Below, piece after piece: positions 42,861 to 51,866 of a stretch of DNA of 64,000 bases. Origin of the DNA: JADHMP01 sp964386915. Lineage in GTDB: Bacteria; Bacteroidota; Bacteroidia; Flavobacteriales; Flavobacteriaceae. The notes under the pieces were generated by a model. That model had not been told where the DNA came from. It saw nothing but the letters and a program-made list of their open reading frames with translations, and searched no databases. Location of the stretch: assembly GCA_964386915.1 (NCBI GenBank), contig CAYLUQ010000003.1, positions 79,533 through 143,532 of the forward strand, in the 5' to 3' direction. The first letter of the stretch is position 1. The number at the start of each line of letters is the position of its first letter. Position numbers and translations under genes: made by a program.

Positions 42861-43871
42861 ATGAAATATATACGCTGTGTGGAACCCGGAAAATGGGAAA
42901 AAGGAGAAAAAGCTATTCCAAAACCGCAACCCCATGAGGCCTTAGTTCAAATTAAAAAAATTGGAATTTGCGGTACAGATTTACATGCCTTTAAAGGGAA
43001 TCAAGCTTTTTTTGAATACCCTAGAATATTGGGACACGAATTAGCCGGTGTAGTTCAAGAAGTGCCTCAACAAGAATCCACCCTTAAAAAAGGTGATCAG
43101 GTGGCCATTCTTCCCTATCTCAATTGCAATGCCTGTGTGGCTTGCTTAGATGGAAAATCCAATTGTTGCGAAAAACTTCAAGTGCTCGGGGTGCATACCG
43201 ATGGGGGTATGCAAGACTATATGGCACTTCCACAATCCCATTTAATTCCATTAGCTGATTTAAGCCTAGATGCCATTGCCCTCATAGAGCCGCTTAGCAT
43301 AGGTGCTCATGCCCTTAGACGAGCCAAGACTCAAACCGGAAATACACTATTGGTAATCGGTTGTGGCCCCATAGGCATTGGTCTTATGTTACTCGCAAAA
43401 AACAAGGGATATCGAGTGCTTGCACTAGACCAAGACCGTCAACGCTTAGAATTTGTTGCTCAACAACTTAAAATAGAGACCATTGAAGCGGGCGCTGAGG
43501 CTACTTCACAAATCAAAACACTCAACGAAGGAAAACTAGCCGATGTGGTTTTTGATGCCACCGGCAACCGCTCTGCTATGGAAAGTGGCCCTCAGTTTAT
43601 GCGTCATGGGGGAACCTATGTCTTAGTGGGACTCTATAAAGACAGTCTGAGTTTTAAACACCCTGAACTGCACGCCAAAGAAACCACCTTGTTGTGCAGT
43701 CGGAATGCTACTCGTGAAGATTTTGAGGCGGTCATTGAGACCCTACAAAAGAAAGAGTTTCCTGTTGCCCAATACATCACCCATCATTTGGAATTTGAGG
43801 ACCTTCCCAAAACTTTTGAAAACCTCTATAACAGTCCCAAATTGCTTATCAAGGCCATCGTCACGCTATAA
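42861..43871 (+). CDS. Zinc-dependent medium-chain alcohol dehydrogenase
   Basis: The 336-residue protein has catalytic zinc ligands Cys37 (GICGTDLHAF) and His59-Glu60 (GHELAGVV). A structural zinc set C89, C92, C95, C103 lies in LNCNACVACLDGKSNCCEK, and the NAD loop is LLVIGCGPIGIGLMLLAKN. It belongs to the sorbitol/L-galactonate/L-gulonate dehydrogenase-like branch. Being five bases after dctM, it probably oxidises the imported sugar acid or polyol. The exact substrate is inferred only to class level. Confidence 0.85.
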   Translation: MKYIRCVEPGKWEKGEKAIPKPQPHEALVQIKKIGICGTDLHAFKGNQAFFEYPRILGHELAGVVQEVPQQESTLKKGDQVAILPYLNCNACVACLDGKSNCCEKLQVLGVHTDGGMQDYMALPQSHLIPLADLSLDAIALIEPLSIGAHALRRAKTQTGNTLLVIGCGPIGIGLMLLAKNKGYRVLALDQDRQRLEFVAQQLKIETIEAGAEATSQIKTLNEGKLADVVFDATGNRSAMESGPQFMRHGGTYVLVGLYKDSLSFKHPELHAKETTLLCSRNATREDFEAVIETLQKKEFPVAQYITHHLEFEDLPKTFENLYNSPKLLIKAIVTL

Positions 43872-43876
43872 CAACA

Positions 43877-44089
43877 TTAAAGTTGGGCCACTCTTTCTTT
43901 TAGATTTCGATAAAAAGCAGGAGTAACCCTAAAATAATATCCGTTTTCTTCGTGCAAACTGCTGTCACCCTCGCCCTCAGCATTGGTATGAAAATCTTCT
44001 AAATGCTGCATAAAGCGCTCTATGTCTTCCACCTCATAAGAACGATTGTCTAAATCTTGAAGAATTAATTTTTTAGGCATAGCCATCAT
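43877..44089 (-). CDS. Small acidic protein of unknown function
   Basis: The 70-residue product (start MMAMPKKLILQDLDNRS; the Met at residue 4 is also plausible) is acidic, with a helix IERFMQHLEDFHTNA and a C-terminal FYRNLKERVAQL. It looks like a coherent folded protein rather than antisense, and it occupies an otherwise empty convergent space after the dehydrogenase gene. I do not recognise the family. Confidence 0.5.
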   Translation of the reverse strand: MMAMPKKLILQDLDNRSYEVEDIERFMQHLEDFHTNAEGEGDSSLHEENGYYFRVTPAFYRNLKERVAQL

Positions 44090-44188
44090 ATTGAATTCTA
44101 AAATACGGTTTTTGACGTAATGAAATCTCTCCCTTGTGCATTTTATTGTTTACTTTGATTTAGTATCTTGTTATAAATTTTTAAGACC

Positions 44189-45793
44189 ATGCGCTATTTT
44201 CTTTTACCACTACTCGCAATACTTTTGCTAGGGTGCCAAAACCCAACGCCAAAAAACCTAGAACCCAAGGTCCTTGCGCCTTTCAGCAAACTAGACACCC
44301 TCAGTGTAAACGATTGGTGGAACCGAGCGGACAATCCCATAGTCAATTTAAAAGTGCCCCGTGAAGAGGTCATTGCTTTTGGTATTTATACCGTTTCCGA
44401 TGACGTTTTAAAACTCACGGCTCAACTATTTCCGCTTTATCCGGATGAAAACCGAGAGGTTCGTTTGGCCATTCAAAAAGATGGAAAATGGGAAGAAATT
44501 GCCGCTGAAACAATCCATGATCTTGGGTGGAACACCACCTTTAGAATTGAAAATTGGGATGCTACTCAAAATATTCCTTACCGCATTTTACATGGCAATA
44601 AAGCTTCTTATGAAGGGCTTGTGCGCGCTGCGCCTACCAAGGAAGAATTTGTGTTAGCAGCCCTTTCATGCAACAGCAATAAAGATCGTGGAGACCGCAA
44701 TCACTATGTGAACAACATCAATGAACTCGATCCAGATTTAATCTTCTTTGCTGGCGATCAGTCTTATGATCATCAAGAGCATACTGCTGCCTGGCTCAAA
44801 TTTGGCATGCAGTTTAGAGAAACCTTTAGAAACAGACCTTGTATTACCATTCCCGATGACCACGATATTGGTCAAGGTAATATTTGGGGGGAAAATGGAA
44901 AAAAAGCCAGCTCTATGGCCGGCAATGATGGAGGCTATTTTTTCCACCCAGAATACATTAAAATGGTGCATCGTTCACAAACCAATCATTTGCCGGATCC
45001 CTATGACCCCACCCCTATTCTTCAAGATATTCCGGTTTATTATACCAACTTCCAATGGGGTGCTATTGACTTTGCCATCCTAGAAGATCGTAAATTTAAA
45101 AGCGGGCCAGCTGGAAAAATTCCACAACAAGGCCCTAGACCTGATCACATTCGCAATCCCAACTACGATCCAAACTCTATAGATTTAGAGGGCTTAACCC
45201 TTTTGGGAGAACGGCAGTTGTCTTTTCTCAAGCAATGGGCTGAAGACCAACGTCCGGGCATTCAAAAAGTGGTGCTTTCACAAACCGGTTTCTGTGGAGG
45301 GGCCCATATTCATGGCACGCCAGACAATCGTTTACATGCCGATTTAGACTCTAACGGTTGGCCACAAACGGGTCGCAATAAAGCCTTGCGACTCATCCAA
45401 AAAGCCAATGCCATTCACGTAGCTGGAGACCAGCATATTGCCACTGTTATCAAACACGGCATAGACCGTTTTGATGATGGCCCATGGGCCTTTGTAGTGC
45501 CGGCTATCGTTAACGATTACTACAGCCGATGGTGGTGGCCAGAGTCAGAAAAGGCAGGTCCCAACGGGAATGACATTTTACCTTGGACGGGCAACTATCT
45601 AGATGGCTTTAATAACAAAATTACCATGCATGCTTATGCCAATCCAGACAGCGATTCAAATGGAGCCGGATTTGGCATTGTGAAAATAAACAACGAAAAA
45701 ATCACTTTTGAGTGCTGGCCCCGTTTTGCCGATGTCACTCAAGCCGATGCCAAACAATTTAAAGGATGGCCTGTTATAATTAATCGAGATTAA
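44189..45793 (+). CDS. PhoD-like phosphatase lipoprotein
   Basis: The 534-residue protein is a lipoprotein (lipobox LLLGC, lipidated Cys16). An Ig-like N-terminal domain precedes a metallophosphatase domain: ALSCNSNKDRGDRNHY, LDPDLIFFAGDQSYDHQEH, ITIPDDHDIGQGNIWG, and the His pairs IHVAGDQHIATVIKHG. This is the PhoD/alkaline phosphatase D layout. It probably releases phosphate from phosphodiesters or monoesters outside the inner membrane. No pho regulon element was recognised, and it is monocistronic. Confidence 0.85.
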   Translation: MRYFLLPLLAILLLGCQNPTPKNLEPKVLAPFSKLDTLSVNDWWNRADNPIVNLKVPREEVIAFGIYTVSDDVLKLTAQLFPLYPDENREVRLAIQKDGKWEEIAAETIHDLGWNTTFRIENWDATQNIPYRILHGNKASYEGLVRAAPTKEEFVLAALSCNSNKDRGDRNHYVNNINELDPDLIFFAGDQSYDHQEHTAAWLKFGMQFRETFRNRPCITIPDDHDIGQGNIWGENGKKASSMAGNDGGYFFHPEYIKMVHRSQTNHLPDPYDPTPILQDIPVYYTNFQWGAIDFAILEDRKFKSGPAGKIPQQGPRPDHIRNPNYDPNSIDLEGLTLLGERQLSFLKQWAEDQRPGIQKVVLSQTGFCGGAHIHGTPDNRLHADLDSNGWPQTGRNKALRLIQKANAIHVAGDQHIATVIKHGIDRFDDGPWAFVVPAIVNDYYSRWWWPESEKAGPNGNDILPWTGNYLDGFNNKITMHAYANPDSDSNGAGFGIVKINNEKITFECWPRFADVTQADAKQFKGWPVIINRD

Positions 45794-45853
45794 AGACTTG
45801 GCATAATATTTGTCTGAGGGAGTTGTAATGAATAACAACTTAATACTTAACCT

Positions 45854-46099
45854 ATGAAAACATTAAAATGGATTAGTCTCTTAACCTTGACAATTGTATG
45901 TTTCTTTGTAGCTTCTTGCAGTTCCAAAGATGACGATGATAAAGACGACTGCATCGATCCGGCTAAAATCAAAGAAGATGCAATATGCACATTAGAATAT
46001 GTTCCGGTTTGTGGTTGTAATAATGAAACCTACCCAAATGTTTGTGCTGCCGAAAACAGTGGTGTTTTACGCTATACTGAAGGGGTCTGCCCTGAATAA
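45854..46099 (+). CDS. Kazal-type serine protease inhibitor-like lipoprotein
   Basis: The 81-residue product has a lipoprotein signal (TIVCFFVASC) and an acidic linker of Asp and Lys. One Kazal domain follows: C-x12-C in DDCIDPAKIKEDAICTLEY, then VPVCGCNNETYPNVCAAENS and YTEGVCPE. The C-G-C/D-N-x-T-Y-x-N-x-C core is the family hallmark. It may block extracellular proteases at the cell surface. An inhibitor function is inferred from the fold; a structural role is possible. Confidence 0.82.
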   Translation: MKTLKWISLLTLTIVCFFVASCSSKDDDDKDDCIDPAKIKEDAICTLEYVPVCGCNNETYPNVCAAENSGVLRYTEGVCPE

Positions 46100-46146
46100 A
46101 CTAAAAGTAGTTTGTTTTTGATATCTTGTTGTGATAAAAAGAACAA

Positions 46147-46236
46147 ATGGAATGGTATCTTAAAAACAGATGGTGGATTTGGAGTGTAACGGGCATTTAT
46201 TTAGCCTACCGCATTGTCACCTCCCTCCTATATTAA
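46147..46236 (+). CDS. 29-residue membrane peptide upstream of the PCD gene
   Basis: An ATG at 46147 opens a 29-codon frame (MEWYLKNRWWIWSVTGIYLA, then YRIVTSLLY). It has a basic, Trp-rich start and one hydrophobic segment, typical of single-pass small membrane proteins. It stops three bases before the dehydratase start, so it would be translated with it. I know no named family. Confidence 0.45.
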   Translation: MEWYLKNRWWIWSVTGIYLAYRIVTSLLY

Positions 46237-46239
46237 TAA

Positions 46240-46527
46240 ATGGCAACATTAGAGTTACTAACTGTAAGCGCCATTAAAGAAAAAATGGAATTGCTCCACC
46301 CTCATTGGGTACTTAAAGAGAAAGAGCTTCATTTGGCTATACAATTTAGTGATTTTGAAACGGCTATCACCTTTATGAATAAAGTGGCCAAGCTAGCCAT
46401 CAAGCAAAATCATCATCCTAAAATCATTAACGAATACAACAGGGTTTTGCTAGAACTCACCACCCATGATGCGGATGGACTCACCGCTAAAGATTTTGAA
46501 TTAGCCCAAGCTATTGACAATCTTTGA
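46240..46527 (+). CDS. Pterin-4a-carbinolamine dehydratase
   Basis: The 95-residue protein has the PCD/DCoH signature: HWVLKEKELHLAIQFSDFET, then AIKQNHHPKIINEYNRVLLE with the two catalytic His, and LTTHDADGLTAKDFELA. It dehydrates 4a-hydroxytetrahydropterin, regenerating the cofactor of aromatic amino acid hydroxylases. No hydroxylase is encoded in this window. The 29-residue membrane peptide precedes it by three bases. Confidence 0.92.
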   Translation: MATLELLTVSAIKEKMELLHPHWVLKEKELHLAIQFSDFETAITFMNKVAKLAIKQNHHPKIINEYNRVLLELTTHDADGLTAKDFELAQAIDNL

Positions 46528-46555
46528 GAAAGTCTCTTATTTTACCATTCTAAGG

Positions 46556-47893
46556 TTAAAATTCCCGATAATCTCCTGCCAGATATTGGTTCGCTTCTGC
46601 TTCTTGAAACTGTGCTGTGGCATTATCCCAATGCAAGGTTTGACCAGGAAAACGTCCAGCTATGACACCTAACAAAATGGTTTCTGTGAGTCGTGCGGCA
46701 TAGGAAAAAGGAGCCGAAGCGGTAGCTTTTCCTAAACAAGCATCCACGAACTGATGATAGTGTTTAGGGGATTCTCCTGCATAATCACGAACAGGTTCGC
46801 CCAATGCACCGTTCGGGTCAAAATCGGCAATGTTATAGTCTACATAAGCACCGTCAATGATATGCTTGGGTAGTTGCATAAAATGCGGCAATAATAGATT
46901 TCCATTTTCACCAAAGAAAATAGCCCCTTGATCCGGTAGGGCATCTCCGTTGGGCAGCGCCAGCTCTTCCAGTTCAGGAGGAGCCCCGGGGCCGTCATAC
47001 CAAACCCATTCAAGGGTGTCTTGGGTATAGGGAGTGCCAGGAAAGGTATAGGTTACGTGGTTGTTTTCTGGATAGCCATAGGCATTAGGTTCTCTACAAT
47101 TGTTTAGTATGGTTAAAGGCACGTCTAATTGAAGTGCATTATAGGGAGTGTCAAAAATATGAACACCCATATCGCCCAGCGTTCCACAACCATAATCAAC
47201 TAATTTACGCCAATTACCGGGGTGATAATAACCCTCTTTATAGGGACGTTCCTTAGCGGTGCCTAACCATAAATTCCAATCTAAGGTTTCAGGCACCGCA
47301 TCTTCACCTTCGGGGGCAGGGCCATCATAACCCCAGTTTTTGGGTGACCATGCCACTACCTTATGCACCTTGCCAATGATTCCACCTTGAATGAGCATGG
47401 TGGCCAGCTTATAATCATAAAAAGAATGAACTTGAATACCCATTTGGGTCACTAGGTTTTTAGAAGCTGCCACTTCACGCATGGTTCTAGCTTCTGACAC
47501 ATGATGCGTCAAAGGCTTTTGACAATACACAGGTTTGTCCATTTCCATGGCATATAAAGATGCCGGCGCATGGGTATGGTCTGGAGTTGAGACCACCACA
47601 GCATCAATCTCATTCTGTAGTTCAGACAACATGACCCTGTAGTCTCTATAGGTTTTTGCATTGGGAAACATTGCTTTTGCTTTCGCCAGATTTTCAGTGT
47701 CCACATCACATAAAGCGGTTACCTTAACTTGTGGGTGAGAAGCTATGGCTTTAAGGTCTTCAAATCCCATATTCCCCACTCCAACATGTGCTGTTCTGAG
47801 CTGCTCTGTTCCCTTTGCTTCAAATTGACACCCAGGCAAAAAAGCGGTGCCCATTGCAAGCGCAGAGGTTTTTAAAAAAGTTCTTTTTTTCAT
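46556..47893 (-). CDS. Exported Gfo/Idh/MocA-family oxidoreductase
   Basis: The 445-residue protein starts MKKRTFLKTSALAMGTAFLP and then GC, which is both a Tat-like K-R-x-F-L-K signal and a lipobox. A Rossmann domain (TAHVGVGNMGFEDLKAIASH, TALCDVDTENLAKAKAMF, VVVSTPDHTHAPASLYAMEM) is followed by the Gfo-family EKP-like motif altered to CQKPLTHHVSEARTM. Such enzymes oxidise sugar hydroxyls with NAD(P), often retained as a bound cofactor, and Tat export suggests it folds with the cofactor before secretion. It is 18 bases downstream of the DUF1080 gene. Confidence 0.85.
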   Translation of the reverse strand: MKKRTFLKTSALAMGTAFLPGCQFEAKGTEQLRTAHVGVGNMGFEDLKAIASHPQVKVTALCDVDTENLAKAKAMFPNAKTYRDYRVMLSELQNEIDAVVVSTPDHTHAPASLYAMEMDKPVYCQKPLTHHVSEARTMREVAASKNLVTQMGIQVHSFYDYKLATMLIQGGIIGKVHKVVAWSPKNWGYDGPAPEGEDAVPETLDWNLWLGTAKERPYKEGYYHPGNWRKLVDYGCGTLGDMGVHIFDTPYNALQLDVPLTILNNCREPNAYGYPENNHVTYTFPGTPYTQDTLEWVWYDGPGAPPELEELALPNGDALPDQGAIFFGENGNLLLPHFMQLPKHIIDGAYVDYNIADFDPNGALGEPVRDYAGESPKHYHQFVDACLGKATASAPFSYAARLTETILLGVIAGRFPGQTLHWDNATAQFQEAEANQYLAGDYREF

Positions 47894-47911
47894 GTTTATT
47901 ATTTTATAAAA

Positions 47912-48517
47912 TTAAGGAAGGGGGGTTAGTTCAAGATTACGCCAACGCACTTTTATGCCCCCACCATCGTGAATTTGCAAGGCTATGGAACCTTTTCCCT
48001 GCCCTATTTTTTGGTCTTCTAGTGTAATCATAGAAACGCCGTTCAACCACGTTTCTATTTGGTCACCTACCACGCGAATGCGCATGGTATTCCATTCTCC
48101 CATTTTAAGTGCTTTATCTTTTTCGGGATCGGGTTTAATCAACCAGCCTCTGCCATAGGATTCGTATATGCCTCCGGAATCATGACCGGGAGGAGCCACC
48201 TCTACTTGCCAACCGCTAATTTTGGTGCCCTCTATTGTTGACCGAAAAAAGATGCCACTGTTGCCGTTGGCTTCTTGTTTAAAATCAACACTTAAATCAA
48301 AATTATCATAATGTGCTAAAGTTGAAAGATAGCCATAGGCTTTATCAGGCCCACTTTCACAGACTAAAAGGCCATCAGATACATACCAAAACTCTGTGCC
48401 ATGAATTTGCCAACCGTCTAAATTTTTTCCATTAAAAAGACTGATTTTCTCTTGGGCCAAGGCACTGTTCACAAAGCCCATAAAAAGGAGCAGCAATAAA
48501 GGGTGTTTCATTTTCAT
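47912..48517 (-). CDS. DUF1080 (3-keto-disaccharide hydrolase) domain protein, secreted
   Basis: The 201-residue product has a signal peptide (HPLLLLLFMGFVNSALAQ). The DUF1080 fold follows: KISLFNGKNLDGWQIHGTEF, VSDGLLVCESGP, FDLSVDFKQEANGNSGIFFR, and GEWNTMRIRVVGDQIETWLN. The Pfam family is named 3-keto-disaccharide hydrolase. Together with the downstream exported oxidoreductase, it fits a pathway in which a glycoside is oxidised at C3 and then cleaved by elimination. Either the first or the third codon may be the start. Confidence 0.85.
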   Translation of the reverse strand: MKMKHPLLLLLFMGFVNSALAQEKISLFNGKNLDGWQIHGTEFWYVSDGLLVCESGPDKAYGYLSTLAHYDNFDLSVDFKQEANGNSGIFFRSTIEGTKISGWQVEVAPPGHDSGGIYESYGRGWLIKPDPEKDKALKMGEWNTMRIRVVGDQIETWLNGVSMITLEDQKIGQGKGSIALQIHDGGGIKVRWRNLELTPLP

Positions 48518-48653
48518 TTAAATTCTATTTAGGTATGCGTATTTGCATTTATTGAACCCTAAAGCTAAGCATATTTTTTTAGAAAATATTCCCCTCGATC
48601 TAATAAGTAAAAGAGCTAACTGATTTTTAATATCTTCACCAAAAAAATTGCAG

Positions 48654-50720
48654 ATGTTTAAAATAAGCTTCTACACCCTAATCCTCTGTGGGTTGTTTTC
48701 CAATTGGGGAAATGGTCAAATAAACCCCAACACCATAGACATCATTCGAGATTCCTATGGAGTGCCTCACATTTATGCCCAAACGGATGCTGCCTTAGCC
48801 TATGGTTTGGCTTGGGCCCATGCTGAAGATGATTTTAAAACCATTCAGTTGGGTTATTTAGCTGGCAATGCTTTGCTGTCTAAGCATTTAAAAAACAAAG
48901 GACTTCCTGCCGATTTCATCACACAGTTTATTGGCTCTGAGGAGTTAATTGAAAAAGACTATGAGAATAAAATTAGTCCCGCCTATAAAAAAGTAGTAGA
49001 AGGCTATGCGGCGGGCATGAATCAATTTGCCCTAAAGCACCCCGAGCAAGTTTTGGTGGCAGACCTATTCCCTATTACCCCCAAAAAAATGTTACGCTAT
49101 GCCCAATTGCAACTTTTCATTTCAAGCCAAGGGGATCGGTGGGTTCAAAAAATCATAAACAACGAAGTAGAGCATAAACTTGCCGTAGAAACAGAACCTA
49201 AGGGATCTAATACCTTTGGGTTTAATAGTGCCAAAACAACCAATGGCAACACCTTTCTAGCGATCAATACGCATCAACCCCTAGATGGACCTGTTTCTTG
49301 GTATGAGGCACATTTAAATAGCGAAGAAGGCACCAATATTCTAGGCGCTCTATTTGCCGGAAGTCCCAACATTCTCATTGGCATAAATGAGTATTTAGCT
49401 TGGACACATACCGTTAATCAACCAGATAAAACAGATGTTTTTGCCTTAGAAATGCACCCGAAAAAAAAGTTGCACTATCGGATAGATGATCAGTATTATC
49501 CCCTTGAAGTTAAAAAAGCGCAACTGCAAGTTTCTATTTTGGGCATTCCACTCAAGATTAAGAAAAAATATTACCAAAGTCTTTATGGACCTACACTGAA
49601 AAACAAAAGCGGGTATTTTGCTGTCAACACGCCTAGCTTACATGAGGTAAGAGCTTTGGAGCAATGGTGGCGCATGAATAAAGCTACTTCTTTTAGTTCC
49701 TTTTATAGCGCCCTAAAAATGAAAGCTTTACCGGGCTACAATATTGGTTATGCAGACCGTAATGATACTATTTTTTATATTTCAAACGGACTTATTCCCA
49801 AACGCCAACCCGGTTATGATTGGGCCAATGTTGTGCCGGGAAACACCCAAAAAACCCTTTGGCAAGAAACCTATGACATTGAAGAATTGCCTCAAGTGCT
49901 ACAGCCTAAAAGCGGCTATTTTTATAACGCCAACCACAGTCCGTTTTTATCAAGTGAGGGAGAAGATAATCCTGACCCCGCCCTTTTTTCCCAAAATATG
50001 GGCTTTGAAGATTATGACAACAATCGCTCAACAAGACTCAAACAGCTCATCGATTCTATTGAGAAGGTGAGTTATGCAGATTTTAAGCGGATAAAATATG
50101 ATCATAGTTATCCCAAACCCTATCGTTTTAGCTGGATGAATATTGACATTCTAGATCAACTCGATGCAACCCAATATCCGGATATTAGTTCCTTGATCTT
50201 ACGTCTTCAGAATTGGGACCGAAAAGCAGCCGCCTCCTCTCTTGGTGCGGGAACTTTTGCTGCACTCTATCAGCAACTTAAACCCATTTACGCTAAATTA
50301 ACTGAGCCTAAAATTATTACTGAAACACTTATGGTGCAAGTACTTAGAAGCACTAGAGAACACTTTCTACGTCATTTTAGCACCTTAGAAGTATCCTTAG
50401 GTATGTTTCAGAAATTAGTCCGTGGATCTAAAGAGCTACCCATCTTTGGATTGCCTGATGTGATTACAGCCATGGCGGCAGTGCCACATCAAAATGGGAC
50501 TACCAAAGTGGTGAGTGGAGAATCTTATATTGCTTTAGTTGAATTTGACAAGGGAACACCAAAAATTGAAACTGTTATTTCATATGGTAGTTCAGATCAT
50601 CCAGATTCGCCGCATTTTGATGATCAAATGGAGCTCTATGCGGCTTTTAAAACCAAACCCATGACCCTAAACAAAGAAGAAGTATATAGTCAGGCCAAAC
50701 GGATTTATCATCCCCAATAG
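48654..50720 (+). CDS. Penicillin acylase family Ntn-hydrolase
   Basis: The 688-residue precursor has a signal peptide (FKISFYTLILCGLFSNWGNG) and an alpha-chain starting with RDSYGVPHIYAQTDAALAYG. The autocleavage site is PKGSNTFGF, with Ser185 as N-terminal nucleophile of the beta-chain. INTHQPLDGPVSWYEAHL and NILIGINEYLAWTHTVNQPD follow, and the conserved His and Asn motifs are present. Members cleave beta-lactam side chains or acyl-homoserine lactones; the real substrate is unknown. The ATG at 48654 is preferred to the TTG two codons upstream. Confidence 0.88.
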   Translation: MFKISFYTLILCGLFSNWGNGQINPNTIDIIRDSYGVPHIYAQTDAALAYGLAWAHAEDDFKTIQLGYLAGNALLSKHLKNKGLPADFITQFIGSEELIEKDYENKISPAYKKVVEGYAAGMNQFALKHPEQVLVADLFPITPKKMLRYAQLQLFISSQGDRWVQKIINNEVEHKLAVETEPKGSNTFGFNSAKTTNGNTFLAINTHQPLDGPVSWYEAHLNSEEGTNILGALFAGSPNILIGINEYLAWTHTVNQPDKTDVFALEMHPKKKLHYRIDDQYYPLEVKKAQLQVSILGIPLKIKKKYYQSLYGPTLKNKSGYFAVNTPSLHEVRALEQWWRMNKATSFSSFYSALKMKALPGYNIGYADRNDTIFYISNGLIPKRQPGYDWANVVPGNTQKTLWQETYDIEELPQVLQPKSGYFYNANHSPFLSSEGEDNPDPALFSQNMGFEDYDNNRSTRLKQLIDSIEKVSYADFKRIKYDHSYPKPYRFSWMNIDILDQLDATQYPDISSLILRLQNWDRKAAASSLGAGTFAALYQQLKPIYAKLTEPKIITETLMVQVLRSTREHFLRHFSTLEVSLGMFQKLVRGSKELPIFGLPDVITAMAAVPHQNGTTKVVSGESYIALVEFDKGTPKIETVISYGSSDHPDSPHFDDQMELYAAFKTKPMTLNKEEVYSQAKRIYHPQ

Positions 50721-50726
50721 ACCAAA

Positions 50727-51854
50727 CTAGTGAGGTTTTAATACTGAATCGTAAAGTGCTTCGTATTGAGGAATGATGTTAGCAAGATCAAATTGCTCCG
50801 CTTGTAAAAAGGCTTGTTCTTTAAATTGCTGGTGAAGTGCTTCGTTGGAAAGTAATTTGATAGCTTGTTCGGCCATGTTGTCCACAGCTCCAACCGGACA
50901 GAGAAAACCGGAATAATTTTGGGCGTTTACTTCTGCCAATCCCCCAACATTTGAAGAAATTACTGGCACTTTATGTGCCAAAGCTTCTAAGGCAGCCAAT
51001 CCAAAGCTCTCTTGTTCTGAGGGCAACAGAAAGAGATCAGAATAACATAAAATCTTATCTATTTCACTGCTTTTACCTAAAAACATAACATTAGATTCTA
51101 ACTTCTTTTCTTGGCAGTAGCGTTGGGCAAGAGCTTTTTCAGGGCCCTCTCCGACCATCATTAGTTTAGCCGGAATTTGGTCTTTTATTTGTTCAAAAAC
51201 AGCCAGCACATCTAGAATCCGTTTCAAGGGTCTGAAATTACTAATGTGGGTAATTATTTTTTCTTCTTTTTTAGCCAAAAGAGAGCGTTTACAAGGCAAC
51301 TCTTTTTGCTTCAATTTTTGTATGTCAATAAAATTGGGAATCACTTCAATTTCATTGTCAATTTCAAAAAGCCTCATCGTATCCTCTTTTAAACTTTGGG
51401 AAACGGCTGTCACTCGATCAGAATGATTGATACTAAATGTTACTGCTTTTTTATAAAATGGATGTCTCCCTACAAGCGTAATGTCGGTGCCGTGTAGGGT
51501 GGTGACTATGGGAAGATAGATGCCTTGATCGGCCAACATTTTTTTGGTCATATAGGCTGCATAAGCATGGGGAATGGCATAATGCACATGGAGCACTTCG
51601 ATATTGTATTCGGTCACGACCTCAACCAAACGACTGGAAAGAGCCAATTCATAGGGTTGATATTTAAAAAGTGGGTAGTCTGGAACATGCACCTCATGGT
51701 AAAATAAATTAGGGCTTAAGGCTTCTAAACGAACAGGTTGTTTATAGGTGACAAAATGAATTTGGTGTCCCTTTTTAGAGAGTGCAATACCAAGTTCTGT
51801 GGCCACAACTCCGCTGCCACCAAAAGTGGGATAACAAACAATAGCAATTTTCAA
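50727..51854 (-). CDS. bshA: N-acetyl-alpha-D-glucosaminyl L-malate synthase
   Basis: The 375-residue GT4 glycosyltransferase begins MKIAIVCYPTFGGSGVVATE. LHVHYAIPHAYAAYMTKKML, TTLHGTDITLVGRHPFYKKA, VIPNFIDIQKLKQ and the E-x7-E nucleotide-sugar motif in LPSEQESFGLAALEALAHKV follow. The combination is that of BshA, which joins GlcNAc from UDP-GlcNAc to L-malate, the first step of bacillithiol. BshB and BshC are not in this window. It lies 12 bases downstream of the GH3 fusion gene. Confidence 0.9.
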   Translation of the reverse strand: MKIAIVCYPTFGGSGVVATELGIALSKKGHQIHFVTYKQPVRLEALSPNLFYHEVHVPDYPLFKYQPYELALSSRLVEVVTEYNIEVLHVHYAIPHAYAAYMTKKMLADQGIYLPIVTTLHGTDITLVGRHPFYKKAVTFSINHSDRVTAVSQSLKEDTMRLFEIDNEIEVIPNFIDIQKLKQKELPCKRSLLAKKEEKIITHISNFRPLKRILDVLAVFEQIKDQIPAKLMMVGEGPEKALAQRYCQEKKLESNVMFLGKSSEIDKILCYSDLFLLPSEQESFGLAALEALAHKVPVISSNVGGLAEVNAQNYSGFLCPVGAVDNMAEQAIKLLSNEALHQQFKEQAFLQAEQFDLANIIPQYEALYDSVLKPH

Positions 51855-51866
51855 AAAAATACGTTT

